A stretch of DNA of 64,000 nt from Streptococcus oriscaviae (lineage in GTDB: Bacteria > Bacillota > Bacilli > Lactobacillales > Streptococcaceae), in the NCBI RefSeq assembly GCF_018137985.1, contig NZ_CP073084.1, positions 1,860,001 through 1,924,000 on the forward strand. Reading direction: 5' to 3'. Below the pieces are notes generated by a model that saw only the letters and a list, made by a program, of their open reading frames with translations, made no database searches and was not told the DNA's origin. Every line of letters begins with the position of its first letter. Within the stretch, counting starts at the first letter, position 1. Shown here piece by piece: positions 18,726-26,849 of the stretch. The translations under genes were made by a program, and so were the position numbers.

Positions 18726-19988
18726 ATGAACGCTGAACAATTGAAACAAGCATATCAAGTTGCCAAAGAACGTTATGCATCTATCGGAGTTGATACCGAT
18801 GCTGCTCTAAAAAAACTTCAAGAAATCAAGATTTCCATGCATTGCTGGCAGGGAGATGATGTTAAAGGTTTTTTGACCCCAGAGGGTGAGTTGACTGGCG
18901 GAATTATGTCAACGGGAAATTATCCAGGGGCTGCTACCAGTCCAGAACAACTCCGCAAGGATCTAGAAAAAGCCTTTAGCCTGATTCCCGGTCAGCACAA
19001 ACTCAACCTCCATGCGATTTATCTGGATACAGATGAAAAGGTAGATTTGAATAAAATTGAACCAAAGCATTTTGAAAAATGGGTGACTTGGGCTAAAGAA
19101 CAAGGTTTGGGACTTGATTTTAACCCAACTTTCTTCTCACATCCGATGATGAAAGATGGCTTCACCCTCTCTCACCCAGATAAAGAAGTCCGTGATTATT
19201 GGATTGAACATGGCAAACGTAGCCGTAAGGTTGCTGAGTACATGGGGAAAGAACTTGGTCAAGTGTGCTACAACAACTTCTGGGTGCCAGATGGCTTCAA
19301 AGACAATCCAATTGACCGTCTCAGTCCTCGCAAGCGTTTGATGGAATCCTTGGATGAAATCTTCGCTGATCAGGTGGATGAAAGCTATACGCAGGATGCG
19401 GTAGAAAGCAAGCTCTTTGGTCTTGGTGCAGAAGCCTATACTGTTGGTTCACATGAGTTTTACATGGGATATGGCTTGACCCGTGGAAAAATGATTTTGT
19501 TGGATGCGGGACATTTCCATCCTACTGAAGTCATTTCAAACAAGTTGTCATCTTTGGCTCTTTTTGGAAAAGGCATTATGCTCCATGTTTCTCGTCCCGT
19601 TCGTTGGGATTCTGACCATGTTGTCATTATGGATGACGAATTGCAAGATATCGCTAAAGAATTGGTCCGCAATGATTTGTTGGACAAGGCAGTGATTGGA
19701 CTAGACTTCTTTGATGCGACCATCAATCGAATTGCAGCTTGGGTTATCGGTACACGCAATACTCAAAAAGCTCTATTGAAAGCCATGCTTGAGCCTACTC
19801 AAGATTTGAAAGATATGGAAAATGCCTTTGATTTCACCTCCCGTTTGGTCTACACAGAGGAGCTGAAAGATTTCCCATATGCAGATGTATGGAATTACTT
19901 CTGCTTGCAGAATAATGTACCTGTTGGCTTGGACTGGTTAACTGAAGTCCGTCAATACGAAGAAGATGTTTTAAGTAAACGAAACTAG
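18726..19988 (+). CDS. rhaA: L-rhamnose isomerase
   Basis: TIM-barrel metal-dependent isomerase, 420 aa, interconverting L-rhamnose and L-rhamnulose. It opens with the family hallmark [15 protein letters not shown] near residue 33 and carries [14 protein letters not shown] and [10 protein letters not shown], then the metal-ligand region [10 protein letters not shown] and GLDFFDAT. The start is ATG 18726, preceded by AAGGAGA at 8-9 bases; a longer open frame into the end of rhaB has no such site. Spacing to rhaB is 10 bases. Intact, no oddities. Confidence 0.96.
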   Translation: MNAEQLKQAYQVAKERYASIGVDTDAALKKLQEIKISMHCWQGDDVKGFLTPEGELTGGIMSTGNYPGAATSPEQLRKDLEKAFSLIPGQHKLNLHAIYLDTDEKVDLNKIEPKHFEKWVTWAKEQGLGLDFNPTFFSHPMMKDGFTLSHPDKEVRDYWIEHGKRSRKVAEYMGKELGQVCYNNFWVPDGFKDNPIDRLSPRKRLMESLDEIFADQVDESYTQDAVESKLFGLGAEAYTVGSHEFYMGYGLTRGKMILLDAGHFHPTEVISNKLSSLALFGKGIMLHVSRPVRWDSDHVVIMDDELQDIAKELVRNDLLDKAVIGLDFFDATINRIAAWVIGTRNTQKALLKAMLEPTQDLKDMENAFDFTSRLVYTEELKDFPYADVWNYFCLQNNVPVGLDWLTEVRQYEEDVLSKRN

Positions 19989-20001
19989 AAAGAGGAACAT
20001 G

Positions 20002-20817
20002 ATGACAAAATTTATTGATTCACCCTATGTAGAAACCATGCGAGAAGTGACTTACCAGTCTTATCTTCGATACTGGGATGAGCGAAATGGTGGCAATGTT
20101 TCCTGCCGGTTAACCGAGAAAGAAGTGAGCTTTTATGAAGATGTGCATGAAGTCAAATCCACGCATGAACTTGGCTTTGATGCATCAGCATTAGCAGGTC
20201 AGTATTATCTTGTTACAGGGACAGGTCGCTATTTTAGAAATGTGACCAAGCAACCCCTACTTGATTTAGGATTGGTCAAAATTTCTGAAGATGGTCACCA
20301 TTACGATATTGTTTGGGGATTTGAAGATGGTGGACGACTAACCTCAGAGTTTCCAAGTCACTTGATGAGCCACATTGAACGCCTGAAAGTTAACCCTGAA
20401 CAACGTGTTGTCTTCCATTGTCACCCAACCAACTTGATTGCACTTACCTTTACTCAGGACTTGGATGAGCGTCATCTTTCACGTTTACTTTGGAAGATGC
20501 AGGCAGAATCGCTGGTTGTCTTTCCTGAAGGAATTGGGCTCATTCCTTATATGACTCCAGGTACAACAGAGATTGGACAAGCGACAGCAGAAAAAATGGC
20601 TGATTTCTCGGCTGTTATCTGGCCACATCATGGACTCTTTGCTTCTGGTGTCTCTCTTGATGAAACCTATGGCTTGGTGGAAGTCATTGAAAAAGCAGCC
20701 ATGATTTATAGCCAAGTCGGAGCACAGGGTGGTGTCATCAAGCAAGAAATCACAGACCATGAACTGAAAGAATTGGCTGCACGTTTTGGTGTAACACCAA
20801 AGAAAGGATTCTTGTAG
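20002..20817 (+). CDS. rhaD: Rhamnulose-1-phosphate aldolase
   Basis: Class II (zinc) aldolase of the AraD/FucA fold, 271 aa. It cleaves L-rhamnulose-1-phosphate to DHAP and L-lactaldehyde. Zinc ligands are visible as FHCHPTN (His139, His141) and PHHG (His210), matching the E. coli RhaD pattern with a two-residue shift. The glycine-rich phosphate region is near RNGGNVSCRL. There are two adjacent ATGs, 19999 and 20002; AGAGGA ends five bases before the second, so that one is preferred. It ends the rhaBAD operon. The lactaldehyde product is expected to go to FucO (7085-8236). Confidence 0.95.
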   Translation: MTKFIDSPYVETMREVTYQSYLRYWDERNGGNVSCRLTEKEVSFYEDVHEVKSTHELGFDASALAGQYYLVTGTGRYFRNVTKQPLLDLGLVKISEDGHHYDIVWGFEDGGRLTSEFPSHLMSHIERLKVNPEQRVVFHCHPTNLIALTFTQDLDERHLSRLLWKMQAESLVVFPEGIGLIPYMTPGTTEIGQATAEKMADFSAVIWPHHGLFASGVSLDETYGLVEVIEKAAMIYSQVGAQGGVIKQEITDHELKELAARFGVTPKKGFL

Positions 20818-21015
20818 GACTTGTTCTAGAGAAGATGGGGTGCCTCTTCTAAGAAACCGTTGGTCCACTTTGATCCTTAAGGAAATCCGTAGCCGAAGTT
20901 CCAAAGTTTTGTCAATAGGGTGTCAGAAAAAATTGAAATTCTTTTATTTTTAAGTGAAGTCTGCTTTTTTCAGTATATACAAGCAATATAAAACGAAAAG
21001 ATCTCTAGAGAACAC

Positions 21016-21044
21016 TTGCAGCATCTGTATTTTTACAGTACAAT
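21016..21044 (+). promoter_or_regulatory. Sigma-A type promoter of the DUF1349 gene
   Basis: TTGCAG (21016-21021), 17-base spacer, TACAAT (21039-21044), 44 bases before the start codon. Confidence 0.7.
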
Positions 21045-21088
21045 ATGGTAAGCTTTTAATGAGATGTTATGTGCTGAAAGGAATCCAA

Positions 21089-21694
21089 ATGAACACAAAG
21101 GATTTTTACTGGGTTCGGGAACCAGAAAATTATCAGATTTCGGATACAGAAATTAGAATCACAACCCAAGCTCATACAGACTTGTGGCAGAAGACCTACT
21201 ACCATTTTGTCAATGACAATGCTCCCCTGCTCTTGATGGACACGGAGGAAGAGTATTTTTCCTTTACGGTTAAGACGGATTTTTCCAATAGCCATACTCG
21301 TTTTGATCAGTGCGGTGTAGTAGTCTATCAGGATTCGGAAAACTGGATTAAGGGCTCGATTGAGTATGAAAATGAAGATTTTCAACACTTGGGCAGCGTC
21401 GTGACCAACCATGGCTATTCCGACTGGGCTACCCAGGAAATTCCTGCCTCCGTCAAGTCCATTTATTACCGTTTGAGCCGACGCGGCAGTGATTTTTGTA
21501 TTGAAAATTCCAAAGACGGTGTCCATTTTGAGCAAATGCGGGTCTGCCACCTGCAGGAAGGCAGCGGTAAGATCCATTTCGGCATCTATGCCTGCTCGCC
21601 AGAAGACTCTTCCTTTGAAGCCGTCTTTTCGGAAATGAGTTTGACAGACTGCAAGTGGCTGGCCCACGATGGCCAGCAGCCAGATGAAGCATAG
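21089..21694 (+). CDS. DUF1349 concanavalin-like lectin/glucanase-fold protein
   Basis: Protein of 201 aa matching the DUF1349 family (beta-jelly-roll, related to yeast 'regulation of enolase 1'). Typical stretches are YHFVNDNAPLLLMDTEEEYFSFTVKT, DQCGVVVYQDSENWIKGSIEYE, YRLSRRGSDFCIENSKDG and GIYACSPEDSSFEAVFSE. Members are thought to bind or act on small sugars, but the reaction is not established. There is no signal peptide. ATG 21089 has AAGGA 6 bases before it and a good promoter upstream; the open frame runs further left without a ribosome-binding site. An AraC remnant lies just downstream, so the gene probably once paired with a regulator. Confidence 0.82.
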   Translation: MNTKDFYWVREPENYQISDTEIRITTQAHTDLWQKTYYHFVNDNAPLLLMDTEEEYFSFTVKTDFSNSHTRFDQCGVVVYQDSENWIKGSIEYENEDFQHLGSVVTNHGYSDWATQEIPASVKSIYYRLSRRGSDFCIENSKDGVHFEQMRVCHLQEGSGKIHFGIYACSPEDSSFEAVFSEMSLTDCKWLAHDGQQPDEA

Positions 21695-22022
21695 CTAAAT
21701 CGGGCTATGCCTACCTTCGGTAGGTGTTCCTAAGGTATGCTGATGCTGAGCCGGATGACATAAAAAGGTTGCCCTTAAATGAAGCTGCCGACCGAGGAGA
21801 TTTCCTCCCTCGTTGGTTACAGCGAGGTCGATGCCTTCAGCCGTGCCTTTAACAAGTGGACAGGCATGACGTTAACGAATTATAAGAAACAGTTCCCTCG
21901 TTAATGGTTGAAAACGTTCGTAAAAATCTAACGAAAGAGCAGTTTATTCTGTTCTTTTTTAGTATTTCTTTTGTTTTATACGGATTTATGGTAGAATAGT
22001 TAAAAATCAAAAGAGGTGTAGT
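21695..22022. other. Intergenic stretch with hairpin, AraC remnant and promoter
   Basis: It contains a short stem CCTACC-TTCG-GGTAGG-like hairpin at about 21707-21723 (no clear T-run), the AraC remnant at 21779-21904, and a probable promoter for the ACT-domain gene: TTTGTT, 16-base spacer, TAGAAT, near 21970-22000. Confidence 0.5.
21779..21904 (+). pseudogene. C-terminal remnant of an AraC-family regulator
   Basis: A 41-codon frame reads LPTEEISSLVGYSEVDAFSR...AFNKWTGMTLTNYKKQFPR and stops. This is the second HTH of an AraC protein through its natural C-terminus. Directly upstream the frame is closed, but another frame (DDIKRLPL) continues the expected upstream sequence, so at least one frameshift separates them. 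The rest of the gene is missing, apparently deleted up to the DUF1349 gene. It differs from the rha-type regulators in this window, so it is the relic of a separate regulator. Confidence 0.7.
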
Positions 22023-22289
22023 ATGAAAGCAATTATTACAGTAGTTGGTAAGGATAAGACAGGTATTGTTGCAGGCGTTGCAACCAAGGTTTCTGAATTG
22101 GGGCTCAACATTGATGATATTTCTCAAACCGTTTTGGATGAGTATTTCACCATGATGGCAGTGGTATCTTCAGAAGAAAAGAAAGATTTCACCCTGCTAC
22201 GCTCAGAGTTGGAAGCCTATGGTCAGAGCCTGAACGTGAAGATCAATATCCAGAGCGCAGCCATCTTTGATGCTATGCACAATCTGTAA
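22023..22289 (+). CDS. ACT-domain protein (UPF0237 / GcvR-like)
   Basis: Small protein, 88 aa, a single ACT ligand-binding domain: [20 protein letters not shown], then [23 protein letters not shown] domains sense small ligands, often amino acids. This family is found next to the UPF0210 protein throughout Firmicutes, as here (11 bp away, same strand), so the two probably form one operon and work together. The ligand is unknown. The start has AAGAGGTG upstream. Confidence 0.9.
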   Translation: MKAIITVVGKDKTGIVAGVATKVSELGLNIDDISQTVLDEYFTMMAVVSSEEKKDFTLLRSELEAYGQSLNVKINIQSAAIFDAMHNL

Positions 22290-22300
22290 GGAGGCCTTTC

Positions 22301-23638
22301 ATGGATATTAGACAGGTAAAAGAAACCATTGACATGATTGAGGAGCAGAATTTTGACATCCGTACCATCACCATGGGTATTTCGCTTCTCGACTGTATTG
22401 ATGCAGATATTGATAAAGCAGCTGAAAAAGTCTATCAAAAAATCGTTACCAAGGCTAAGAATTTGGTTGCCGTCGGTGACGAAATCGCTGCAGAGTTGGG
22501 GATTCCGATTGTAAATAAACGGGTCAGCGTGACCCCTATTGCCCTGATTGGTGCAGCAACGGATGCGACAGATTACCTTCCATTGGCTCACGCTCTCGAC
22601 AAGGCAGCCAATGAAATCGGCATTGATTTTATCGGTGGCTTTTCAGCCTTGGTACAAAAAGGGTACCAGAAGGGGGATGAGATTCTCATCAACTCTATTC
22701 CGCAGGCTTTGGCTCAGACTTCTAAGGTCTGCTCCTCTGTCAATATCGGCTCCACCAAGACCGGTATCAATATGACTGCCGTTCGGGATATGGGGCGGAT
22801 TATCAAGGAGACAGCTCAGGCTTCTGATATGGGTGCGGCCAAGCTGGTGGTCTTTGCCAATGCGGTTGAAGACAATCCCTTCATGGCAGGCGCTTTCCAC
22901 GGTGTCGGTGAAGCAGATGTCGTTATCAATGTCGGTGTTTCTGGCCCAGGAGTTGTCAAACGTGCCCTTGAGAAAGTGCGCGGTGAGAGCTTTGATGTGG
23001 TGGCGGAAACCGTTAAAAAGACAGCCTTCAAGATTACCCGTATCGGTCAGTTGGTTGGAACCTTGGCTAGTGAGCGCTTGGGTGTCAAGTTTGGTATCGT
23101 TGACCTCTCCCTTGCCCCAACGCCAGCGGTTGGAGATTCTGTGGCGCGTGTCTTGGAAGAAATGGGTCTGGAAACCGTTGGTACACACGGAACGACAGCT
23201 GCACTTGCCCTCCTCAATGACGCCGTTAAAAAGGGTGGGGTTATGGCTTGTAACCAAGTTGGCGGCCTTTCAGGTGCCTTCATCCCTGTATCTGAAGATG
23301 AGGGTATGATTGCGGCTGTCCAAAATGGTTCCCTCAATCTGGAAAAACTGGAGGCCATGACAGCTATCTGCTCGGTTGGCTTGGATATGATTGCCATCCC
23401 AGAAGATACCCCTTATGAAACCATCGCGGCCATGATTGCGGACGAAGCGGCTATCGGGGTTATCAACCAAAAAACCACTGCCGTTCGGATTATTCCAAAG
23501 GGTAAGGAAGGGGACATGATTGAATTTGGCGGTCTTTTGGGAACAGCCCCAGTCATGAAGGTCAACCAAGCCTCATCTGTTGACTTTATCAATCGTGGCG
23601 GACAAATTCCTGCCCCGATTCATAGTTTTAAAAACTAA
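22301..23638 (+). CDS. UPF0210 (PFL-family, DUF711) protein
   Basis: Protein of 445 aa matching the UPF0210/DUF711 family. Landmarks are [13 protein letters not shown] at the start, [29 protein letters not shown] and [20 protein letters not shown]. The fold is related to anaerobic ribonucleotide reductase/pyruvate formate-lyase-like proteins, yet its biochemical function is unknown. It is cytoplasmic and follows the ACT-domain gene. The ribosome-binding site is AAGGAGG. Intact. Confidence 0.9.
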   Translation: MDIRQVKETIDMIEEQNFDIRTITMGISLLDCIDADIDKAAEKVYQKIVTKAKNLVAVGDEIAAELGIPIVNKRVSVTPIALIGAATDATDYLPLAHALDKAANEIGIDFIGGFSALVQKGYQKGDEILINSIPQALAQTSKVCSSVNIGSTKTGINMTAVRDMGRIIKETAQASDMGAAKLVVFANAVEDNPFMAGAFHGVGEADVVINVGVSGPGVVKRALEKVRGESFDVVAETVKKTAFKITRIGQLVGTLASERLGVKFGIVDLSLAPTPAVGDSVARVLEEMGLETVGTHGTTAALALLNDAVKKGGVMACNQVGGLSGAFIPVSEDEGMIAAVQNGSLNLEKLEAMTAICSVGLDMIAIPEDTPYETIAAMIADEAAIGVINQKTTAVRIIPKGKEGDMIEFGGLLGTAPVMKVNQASSVDFINRGGQIPAPIHSFKN

Positions 23639-23645
23639 AATGAGA

Positions 23646-23672
23646 AACGATTGCCGTCAGCAATCGTTTTTT
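23646..23672 (+). terminator. Terminator after UPF0210
   Basis: Perfect 9-bp stem AACGATTGC / GCAATCGTT, 5-nt loop, then six T's. Confidence 0.9.
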
Positions 23673-23705
23673 GATATACTAGAAGAAGAGAAAGAGGAGG
23701 AGTTT

Positions 23706-24398
23706 ATGACAGAAACAAGACTGTATATTTCGCGTCACGGTAAGACCATGTTTAATACCATCGGTCGCGTTCAAGGCTGGTGTGATACCCCTTTGACGAA
23801 ATTCGGAGAAGAAGGAATCCGTGAATTGGGTCGTGGGTTAAAAGATGCTGGTATTCCTTTTAAAAAGGCAGTTTCCAGTGACTTAGGACGGACTGTGCAG
23901 ACCATTACCATTGCCCAGAGAGAGTTGGGCATCCTTGGGAAAATTCCTTATTACCAAGACAAGCGGATTCGGGAGTGGTGTTTTGGTAGTTTTGAGGGCA
24001 TGTATGATGCGGAGCTATTTAACGGAGTTCTGCCTCGTATCAGCGGTATCGTAGATGCTTCAACCATGAGTTTTGAAGAAATTGCAAACGGCATTCAAGA
24101 AGCCGATACAGCGGGCTGGTCTGAGTCCTGGGAAGTGTTGAGCCACCGTATTTTGACTGGTTTTGAGTCTATCGCTCGCGATCTGGAGGCCCAGGGTGGC
24201 GGTAATGCTTTGGTTGTCAGTCATGGGATGACGATTGCTACTTTGGTCAATCTTTTGGAGCCAAACCGTCCAACCAATCTAGCCTTGGACAATGGTTCCG
24301 TTACAGTTGTGCGATACGAATCAGGTCGCTTTACCATTGAAGCCGTCGGAGATTTGTCTTACCGCCGTAGAGGAGCAGAGTTGCTTGCGAAGAAATGA
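23706..24398 (+). CDS. Histidine phosphatase family protein (phosphoglycerate-mutase-like)
   Basis: Protein of 230 aa. The catalytic motif SRHGKTMFN near residue 10 supplies the phospho-accepting His, followed by GRVQGWCDTPLT. The second catalytic region is VVSHGMTIATL, and LGRTVQT supplies an Arg. It is cofactor-independent and probably a broad phosphatase rather than a glycolytic mutase (the flanking residues differ from GpmA). The start ATG 23706 is preceded by GAGGAGG; the frame is open further left over the previous terminator, which rules out an earlier start. The substrate is unknown. Confidence 0.88.
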   Translation: MTETRLYISRHGKTMFNTIGRVQGWCDTPLTKFGEEGIRELGRGLKDAGIPFKKAVSSDLGRTVQTITIAQRELGILGKIPYYQDKRIREWCFGSFEGMYDAELFNGVLPRISGIVDASTMSFEEIANGIQEADTAGWSESWEVLSHRILTGFESIARDLEAQGGGNALVVSHGMTIATLVNLLEPNRPTNLALDNGSVTVVRYESGRFTIEAVGDLSYRRRGAELLAKK

Positions 24399-24402
24399 GA
24401 CT

Positions 24403-24436
24403 AGCTGGAGGGAGTTTTCCCCCAGCTTTTTTTTTT
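24403..24436 (+). terminator. Terminator after the phosphatase gene
   Basis: Stem AGCTGG(A)GGG / CCC-CCAGCT with a loop of about six bases and a run of ten T's. Confidence 0.88.
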
Positions 24437-24457
24437 GAAAAAAAGTCAAACAAACCT

Positions 24458-24674
24458 ATTGACCTTCACTGACCAATAGTGTATAATAGTCCTCGTAAGG
24501 TAAAAGACCTTACAAATTTTAAGATTTAAAGGTCAGTAAAAGTCAAAATTTGATTCTTCTTTTTATAAGATTGGTCAATTTTGGTCAGAAAAAGACCCAG
24601 GGAGGTCCTATGATGAATGACGCACATCGACACTAGCGTATTTTTTTAACAAACAAAGGTCAATAATGGTCAAA
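24458..24674 (+). promoter_or_regulatory. clpL promoter and four CtsR operators
   Basis: The promoter is TTGACC (24459-24464), 17-base spacer, TATAAT (24482-24487). CtsR-type heptad pairs (GGTCARW-3 nt-GGTCAAA) occur four times: 24458-24474 on the minus strand, over the -35; 24531-24547; 24573-24589; and 24658-24674 just ahead of the clpL ribosome-binding site. A GTAAGGT / ACCTTAC hairpin lies at about 24496-24513. CtsR is the class III heat-shock repressor of Firmicutes, so clpL should be heat- and stress-induced. Four boxes over ~220 bp is generous. Confidence 0.88.
24610..24636 (+). CDS. Possible 8-codon leader ORF in the clpL 5' UTR
   Basis: MMNDAHRH and a stop, preceded at a good distance by the strong ribosome-binding site AGGGAGGT. 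It lies inside the clpL transcript, 60 bases before the clpL start and between CtsR boxes 3 and 4. Too short to judge by coding statistics; the strength of the site is the only evidence. Confidence 0.35.
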   Translation: MMNDAHRH

Positions 24675-24696
24675 CAAAAAACAAGGAGAAGCTACT

Positions 24697-26793
24697 ATGA
24701 ACAATAATTTCAACAACTTTAACAATATGGACGACATTTTCAACCAACTTATGGGAAATATGGGCGGCTACAATACGGAACGCAGACGCTATTCTATCAA
24801 TGGCCGCGAAGTGACACCAGAAGAGTTTGTCTACTATCGCCAAACAGGTAAGCTCCCACAGAGCGAGCAAGCCCAAACGCAGGAAACTAAAGGAAATGTC
24901 AAGCCAGGTGGTATTTTGGCTAAATTGGGTCGCAATCTGACAGAGGATGCCCGTGAAGGCAAGTTGGATCCAGTCATTGGTCGGAATAAGGAAATTCAAG
25001 AAACCGCCGAAATTCTAGCCCGTCGTACCAAGAACAATCCTGTTCTGGTTGGAGATGCGGGTGTCGGAAAAACCGCCGTAGTAGAAGGTCTGGCTCAAGC
25101 CATTGTCAACGGTGATGTTCCAGCTGCTATCAAAAACAAGGAAATTATCTCTATTGATATTTCAGGTTTGGAGGCCGGAACCCAATACCGCGGTGCTTTT
25201 GAAGAAAACATCCAAAATTTGGTCGATGAGGTCAAAAAAGCAGGCAACATCATCCTCTTCTTTGATGAAATTCATCAGATTTTGGGTGCAGGTAGTACAG
25301 GAGGGGATTCAGGTTCCAAAGGTCTGGCGGATATTTTGAAACCAGCACTTTCCCGCGGAGAATTAACCCTAATCGGGGCAACAACACAGGATGAGTATCG
25401 GAACACCATCATGAAAAATGCAGCTCTAGCGCGCCGCTTCAATGAAGTCAAGGTTAATGCTCCATCTTCTGAGGATACCTACCAGATTCTCAAGGGGATC
25501 AAACCTCTCTATGAGGCTCACCACAATATCGACCTTCCAGATTCTGTATTGAAGGCAGCGGTGGATTACTCGGTTCAATACATTCCTCAACGCAGTTTGC
25601 CAGACAAGGCCATTGACTTGATTGATGTAACTGCTGCTCACTTGGCAGCTCAGCACTCTGTAACAGATATTAAAACGCTTGAAGAAGAAATTGCTCAAGC
25701 CCGCAATCGCCAGACTCAGGCTGCTGAAAAAGAAGACTATGAACAAGCGCTCAAGGAAAAAGTCCGTATTGATAAGCTGCAAGCGCAGATCGACAACCAT
25801 ACAGAGAGCCAGCGTGTCGTAGCTACGGTCAACGACGTCGCTGAGGCAGTTGAGCGGATGACAGGGATTCCAGTATCGCAGATGGGGGCATCCGACATTG
25901 AGCGCCTCAAGGAGATGAAGTCACGTCTTGCTGCTAATGTCATCGGTCAAGACGATGCGGTTGAAGCTGTATCACGCGCCATTCGTCGGAATCGTGCTGG
26001 TTTTGATGAAGGCAACCGTCCGATTGGCTCCTTCCTCTTTGTCGGCCCGACTGGGGTTGGGAAGACTGAGCTAGCCAAACAGTTGGCTCTGGATATGTTT
26101 GGCTCAAAAGAAGCCATCATCCGTCTGGATATGTCTGAGTACAGCGACCGAACAGCGGTATCTAAGCTTATTGGAACCACCGCGGGTTATGTGGGCTATG
26201 ACGACAACTCCAACACTTTAACCGAGCGTGTGCGCCGCAATCCGTACTCGATTGTCCTTTTGGATGAAATTGAAAAGGCAGACCCGCAGGTTATTACCCT
26301 TCTGCTTCAGGTACTAGATGACGGGCATTTGACAGATGGTCAGGGTAACACCGTCAACTTCAAGAACACTGTCATTATTGCAACCTCAAACGCAGGTTTT
26401 GGTTATCCGGCAACCGCTGAAGGAGATGGTGATATTATGGAGCGGATTGCCCCTTACTTCCGTCCAGAATTTCTCAACCGTTTCAACGCAGTCATTGAAT
26501 TCAAGCACTTGGACAAAGAAGACCTCAAAGCCATCGTTGATCTCATGTTGGCACAGGTTAACAAGACTTTGGCCAAGAAGGAAATTGAATTGAAGGTAAC
26601 AGAAGCAGCCAAGGCCTATCTGATGGAAGAAGGCTACGATAAGGCCATGGGAGCTCGCCCGCTTCGCCGTGTGATAGAGAGTCAGATCCGTGATAAGGTG
26701 ACAGATTTCTATCTTGACAACATCCATGCTAAGCGACTTGTAGCAGACATGGTGGATGGACAGCTAGTCATTCAGGAAGAGCTGGGGAACTAA
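24697..26793 (+). CDS. clpL: ATP-dependent chaperone/unfoldase ClpL
   Basis: HSP100/Clp ATPase, 698 aa. The N-terminus [19 protein letters not shown] and the [15 protein letters not shown] segment are typical of ClpL and differ from ClpE, which starts with a zinc finger, and from ClpC. Two AAA+ modules are present: Walker A GDAGVGKT (about residue 118) with Walker B ILFFDEIH, and Walker A GPTGVGKT (about 450) with VLLDEIEK. A short coiled middle region lies between them (about 325-375, rich in E, Q, K, A). ClpL acts in the cytoplasm as a disaggregating chaperone in heat and acid stress, mostly without ClpP. It is monocistronic, with a terminator right after it. Confidence 0.95.
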   Translation: MNNNFNNFNNMDDIFNQLMGNMGGYNTERRRYSINGREVTPEEFVYYRQTGKLPQSEQAQTQETKGNVKPGGILAKLGRNLTEDAREGKLDPVIGRNKEIQETAEILARRTKNNPVLVGDAGVGKTAVVEGLAQAIVNGDVPAAIKNKEIISIDISGLEAGTQYRGAFEENIQNLVDEVKKAGNIILFFDEIHQILGAGSTGGDSGSKGLADILKPALSRGELTLIGATTQDEYRNTIMKNAALARRFNEVKVNAPSSEDTYQILKGIKPLYEAHHNIDLPDSVLKAAVDYSVQYIPQRSLPDKAIDLIDVTAAHLAAQHSVTDIKTLEEEIAQARNRQTQAAEKEDYEQALKEKVRIDKLQAQIDNHTESQRVVATVNDVAEAVERMTGIPVSQMGASDIERLKEMKSRLAANVIGQDDAVEAVSRAIRRNRAGFDEGNRPIGSFLFVGPTGVGKTELAKQLALDMFGSKEAIIRLDMSEYSDRTAVSKLIGTTAGYVGYDDNSNTLTERVRRNPYSIVLLDEIEKADPQVITLLLQVLDDGHLTDGQGNTVNFKNTVIIATSNAGFGYPATAEGDGDIMERIAPYFRPEFLNRFNAVIEFKHLDKEDLKAIVDLMLAQVNKTLAKKEIELKVTEAAKAYLMEEGYDKAMGARPLRRVIESQIRDKVTDFYLDNIHAKRLVADMVDGQLVIQEELGN

Positions 26794-26798
26794 AAACA

Positions 26799-26831
26799 CT
26801 AGTCTGGACCTTTCCAGACTAGCGTTTTTTT
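26799..26831 (+). terminator. Terminator of clpL
   Basis: Perfect 10-bp stem CTAGTCTGGA / TCCAGACTAG, 4-nt loop, then GCG and seven T's. Confidence 0.92.
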
Positions 26832-26849
26832 ATGAGAAATATAGCAAGA

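Noticed and set aside
24697..26793. ClpE as the identity of the Clp ATPase
   Set aside because: ClpE begins with a Cys4 zinc finger, absent here; the Asn-rich [13 protein letters not shown] start is ClpL.
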